Of a DNA stretch of 6,085 bases, positions 4,814 through 6,085 are shown in pieces. Each line of letters starts with the position of its first letter. The stretch's first letter is position 1. Below the pieces are notes generated by a model. That model was given only the letters and a program-made list of their open reading frames with translations. It made no database searches and was not told where the DNA came from. A program made the position numbers and the translations under genes. This stretch comes from a bacterium (GTDB lineage Bacteria > Desulfobacterota > UBA8473), in the NCBI GenBank assembly GCA_009773075.1, contig WOUX01000213.1, forward strand, positions 1-6,085, in the 5' to 3' direction.

Positions 4814-6085
4814 ATGAAGAAGGTGCCCCAGAGATTTATTAAACTGTCTTCCTTAATCCTATTATTTATCTTTATAATACTGAAGGTAGCCGTGCTCCCA
4901 TTCCAGATAAACAGCTCGGAAAATTTGGATTATCTAAAGAAGGGAATCCTGGATATGCTTACATCCAGGATTTCTGTAGAGGGTAAGGTTGTAGTTCTTG
5001 AGAATAAACTAGTAAGTGAAGTCCTGTCTCAAATTAATGAGAGTCCGACAACTGAAGAAGCAATAAGGAAGATCGGCACTCAGCTTGGTGTGGATTTTAT
5101 TATTTCGGGCAGCCTGACTAAGATAGGAGATAGTGTTAGTATTGATGCCAAGATGTTTGACCTGAAGGAGAAGAAATCCGTTACATCTCTATTCGCCACA
5201 AGCAAAGGGCTGGATAATGTAATTCCTGAAATCAGTGAGTTTGCTTTGAAGGCCAATTCCAGGATTACAGGTAAACCTTATTCTGTCTATTCATCTCCAC
5301 CTCCACCTCCACCTCCTACTGCCAGTGAAGAGGCATCTGCTTTTATGTCAGGATTTCTTGTCCCTAAAAAGGGGAAGGGCCCTTCTTCCGATACCGGTTC
5401 TGAATTTGTAATGTCTGGTGATCCTCTACGTCTCAAGAAGGGATTTTGGAAGAGTCAAAGGCTGGACTTCGGGATTAAAGGTATTGCTGTTGGAGATGTG
5501 GATGGGGATGGAAAAAAGGAAACGGTTGTTATCGACAAGAACAGCATATATATATATAGATACTCAGAAGATAGGCTGGCATTGATAAAAAAGATTAAAG
5601 GAAAGAAATCCGACAACTATCTATCCCTTGATGTGGCCGATATTAATAAAAATGGAATTTCAGAGATCTTTGTAACCAACCTTGTCGATACCAGACTGGA
5701 ATCCTTTGTTATGGAGTTCCAAAAAGGAGATTTTGTAAAGATTGAACCAGCAGGCATCAACTATTTTTTTAAGGTGATTGAGACGTCCAAAAATGGTTCC
5801 ATGCTTCTTGGCCAAAAGGCAGGGCTGGATGGTCTTTTTTATGGTGGTGTAACTCAACTGGTATGGAAAGACAACAAATACATGGAAGAAAAAAACATCC
5901 CCCTTCCCAGAAACGCCATAGTGTATGGGTTCAACTTGATTGATGTTGATAAAGATGGTAAAGAGGAGATCGTTCTGATCGATAATTACGATAACTTGAA
6001 GGTTTTTTCTAATAGCGGGGAGTTGATGTGGAAGAGTGATGAAATATATGGAGGGACAAAAAACTTCTTAACCAAGTATCCGAGC
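4814..6085 (+). CDS. TolB/FlgO-like N-terminal domain plus FG-GAP (VCBS-type) repeat protein, 3' end beyond the window
   Basis: An open frame of 424 codons runs off the window without a stop. The order is a basic start (MKKVPQRFIK), a hydrophobic segment (about residues 11-24) and a TolB/FlgO-like alpha/beta domain from KVAVLPF to about residue 155. That domain includes LDYLKKGILDMLTSR and GVDFIISGSLTKIGDSVSIDAKMFD. Then come seven consecutive prolines (162-168), a low-complexity Ser/Lys/Gly linker, and FG-GAP repeats. Three calcium-loop motifs are visible: DVDGDG (228-233), DINKNG (276-281) and DVDKDG (377-382). They suggest a partly formed beta-propeller. It is likely exported or anchored outside the inner membrane; no lipobox is visible and the hydrophobic segment has no clear signal-peptidase site. 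Function unknown. It starts 17 bp after the epimerase stop. An in-frame ATG at 4793 overlaps that stop (ATGA) and adds MREIWRI; I prefer 4814 because MKK plus the hydrophobic segment looks like a normal export signal and GGAGA lies nearby. Confidence 0.82.
   Translation, partial: MKKVPQRFIKLSSLILLFIFIILKVAVLPFQINSSENLDYLKKGILDMLTSRISVEGKVVVLENKLVSEVLSQINESPTTEEAIRKIGTQLGVDFIISGSLTKIGDSVSIDAKMFDLKEKKSVTSLFATSKGLDNVIPEISEFALKANSRITGKPYSVYSSPPPPPPPTASEEASAFMSGFLVPKKGKGPSSDTGSEFVMSGDPLRLKKGFWKSQRLDFGIKGIAVGDVDGDGKKETVVIDKNSIYIYRYSEDRLALIKKIKGKKSDNYLSLDVADINKNGISEIFVTNLVDTRLESFVMEFQKGDFVKIEPAGINYFFKVIETSKNGSMLLGQKAGLDGLFYGGVTQLVWKDNKYMEEKNIPLPRNAIVYGFNLIDVDKDGKEEIVLIDNYDNLKVFSNSGELMWKSDEIYGGTKNFLTKYPS
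5297..5317 (+). repeat. CCACCT hexamer microsatellite encoding seven prolines
   Basis: CCACCT occurs three times in a row followed by CCT, all in frame, giving Pro 162-168 of the FG-GAP protein at the junction of its N-terminal domain and linker. Runs of this length stall ribosomes unless EF-P helps. The repeat can gain or lose copies without shifting the frame. Confidence 0.85.

Noticed and set aside
5660..5857. Minus-strand open frame of 65 codons inside the FG-GAP gene
   Set aside because: It lies opposite a frame with clear FG-GAP repeats and shows no features of its own.
1..6085. CRISPR arrays, tRNA/rRNA genes, transposases, B12 riboswitch
   Set aside because: No direct-repeat arrays, cloverleaf-like segments, transposase motifs or B12-box-like sequence were recognised on either strand.

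Overview
This window carries a compact, entirely plus-strand cluster for methylmalonyl-CoA metabolism. It is moderately AT-rich, with strong purine-rich ribosome-binding sites and two GTG starts. The mutase is of the split type: a ~550-residue catalytic subunit and a separate ~134-residue B12-binding subunit. That arrangement, together with a secreted or anchored TolB-like/FG-GAP protein downstream, suggests an anaerobic bacterium, perhaps of the Desulfobacterota or a neighbouring lineage. The taxonomic guess is inference only.

Layout. Positions 1-131 are an upstream region with a perfect 14-bp dyad (29-42) and a strong Shine-Dalgarno. Positions 132-882 are an enoyl-CoA hydratase/crotonase gene broken by an internal deletion and frameshift near 525-528. 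Positions 926-1156 encode a minimal biotin carrier protein. Positions 1187-2842 encode the methylmalonyl-CoA mutase catalytic subunit and 2894-3298 its B12-binding subunit. Positions 3337-4261 are a MeaB/MMAA-type mutase chaperone GTPase gene, also broken by an internal deletion and frameshift, at 3625. Positions 4262-4394 are a gap with an imperfect inverted repeat and an extended -10 promoter sequence. Positions 4395-4796 encode methylmalonyl-CoA epimerase. From 4814 to the window edge lies the start of a TolB-like plus FG-GAP repeat protein, truncated by the end of the window. No stretch over 300 bases lacks a gene.

How the genes work together. The epimerase interconverts the methylmalonyl-CoA epimers. 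The two mutase subunits interconvert (R)-methylmalonyl-CoA and succinyl-CoA using adenosylcobalamin. MeaB loads and protects the cofactor. The biotin carrier would serve a carboxyltransferase or decarboxylase that makes or consumes (S)-methylmalonyl-CoA, but its partner subunits are not in the window. The crotonase would feed or drain acyl-CoA. The direction (propionate oxidation, propionate formation, or amino-acid/fatty-acid breakdown) cannot be read from the sequence.

The most notable observation is that two genes of this otherwise intact cluster each lack about 11-14 highly conserved codons at a single point. In both cases the loss shifts the frame in the same sense (apparent losses of about 32 and 41 nt). 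An assembly or strain-collapse artefact is the simplest explanation, with real gene decay as the alternative. I see no convincing new system here. The other items worth checking are an anti-Shine-Dalgarno hairpin in front of the mutase gene and the palindromic element carrying a promoter before the epimerase gene.
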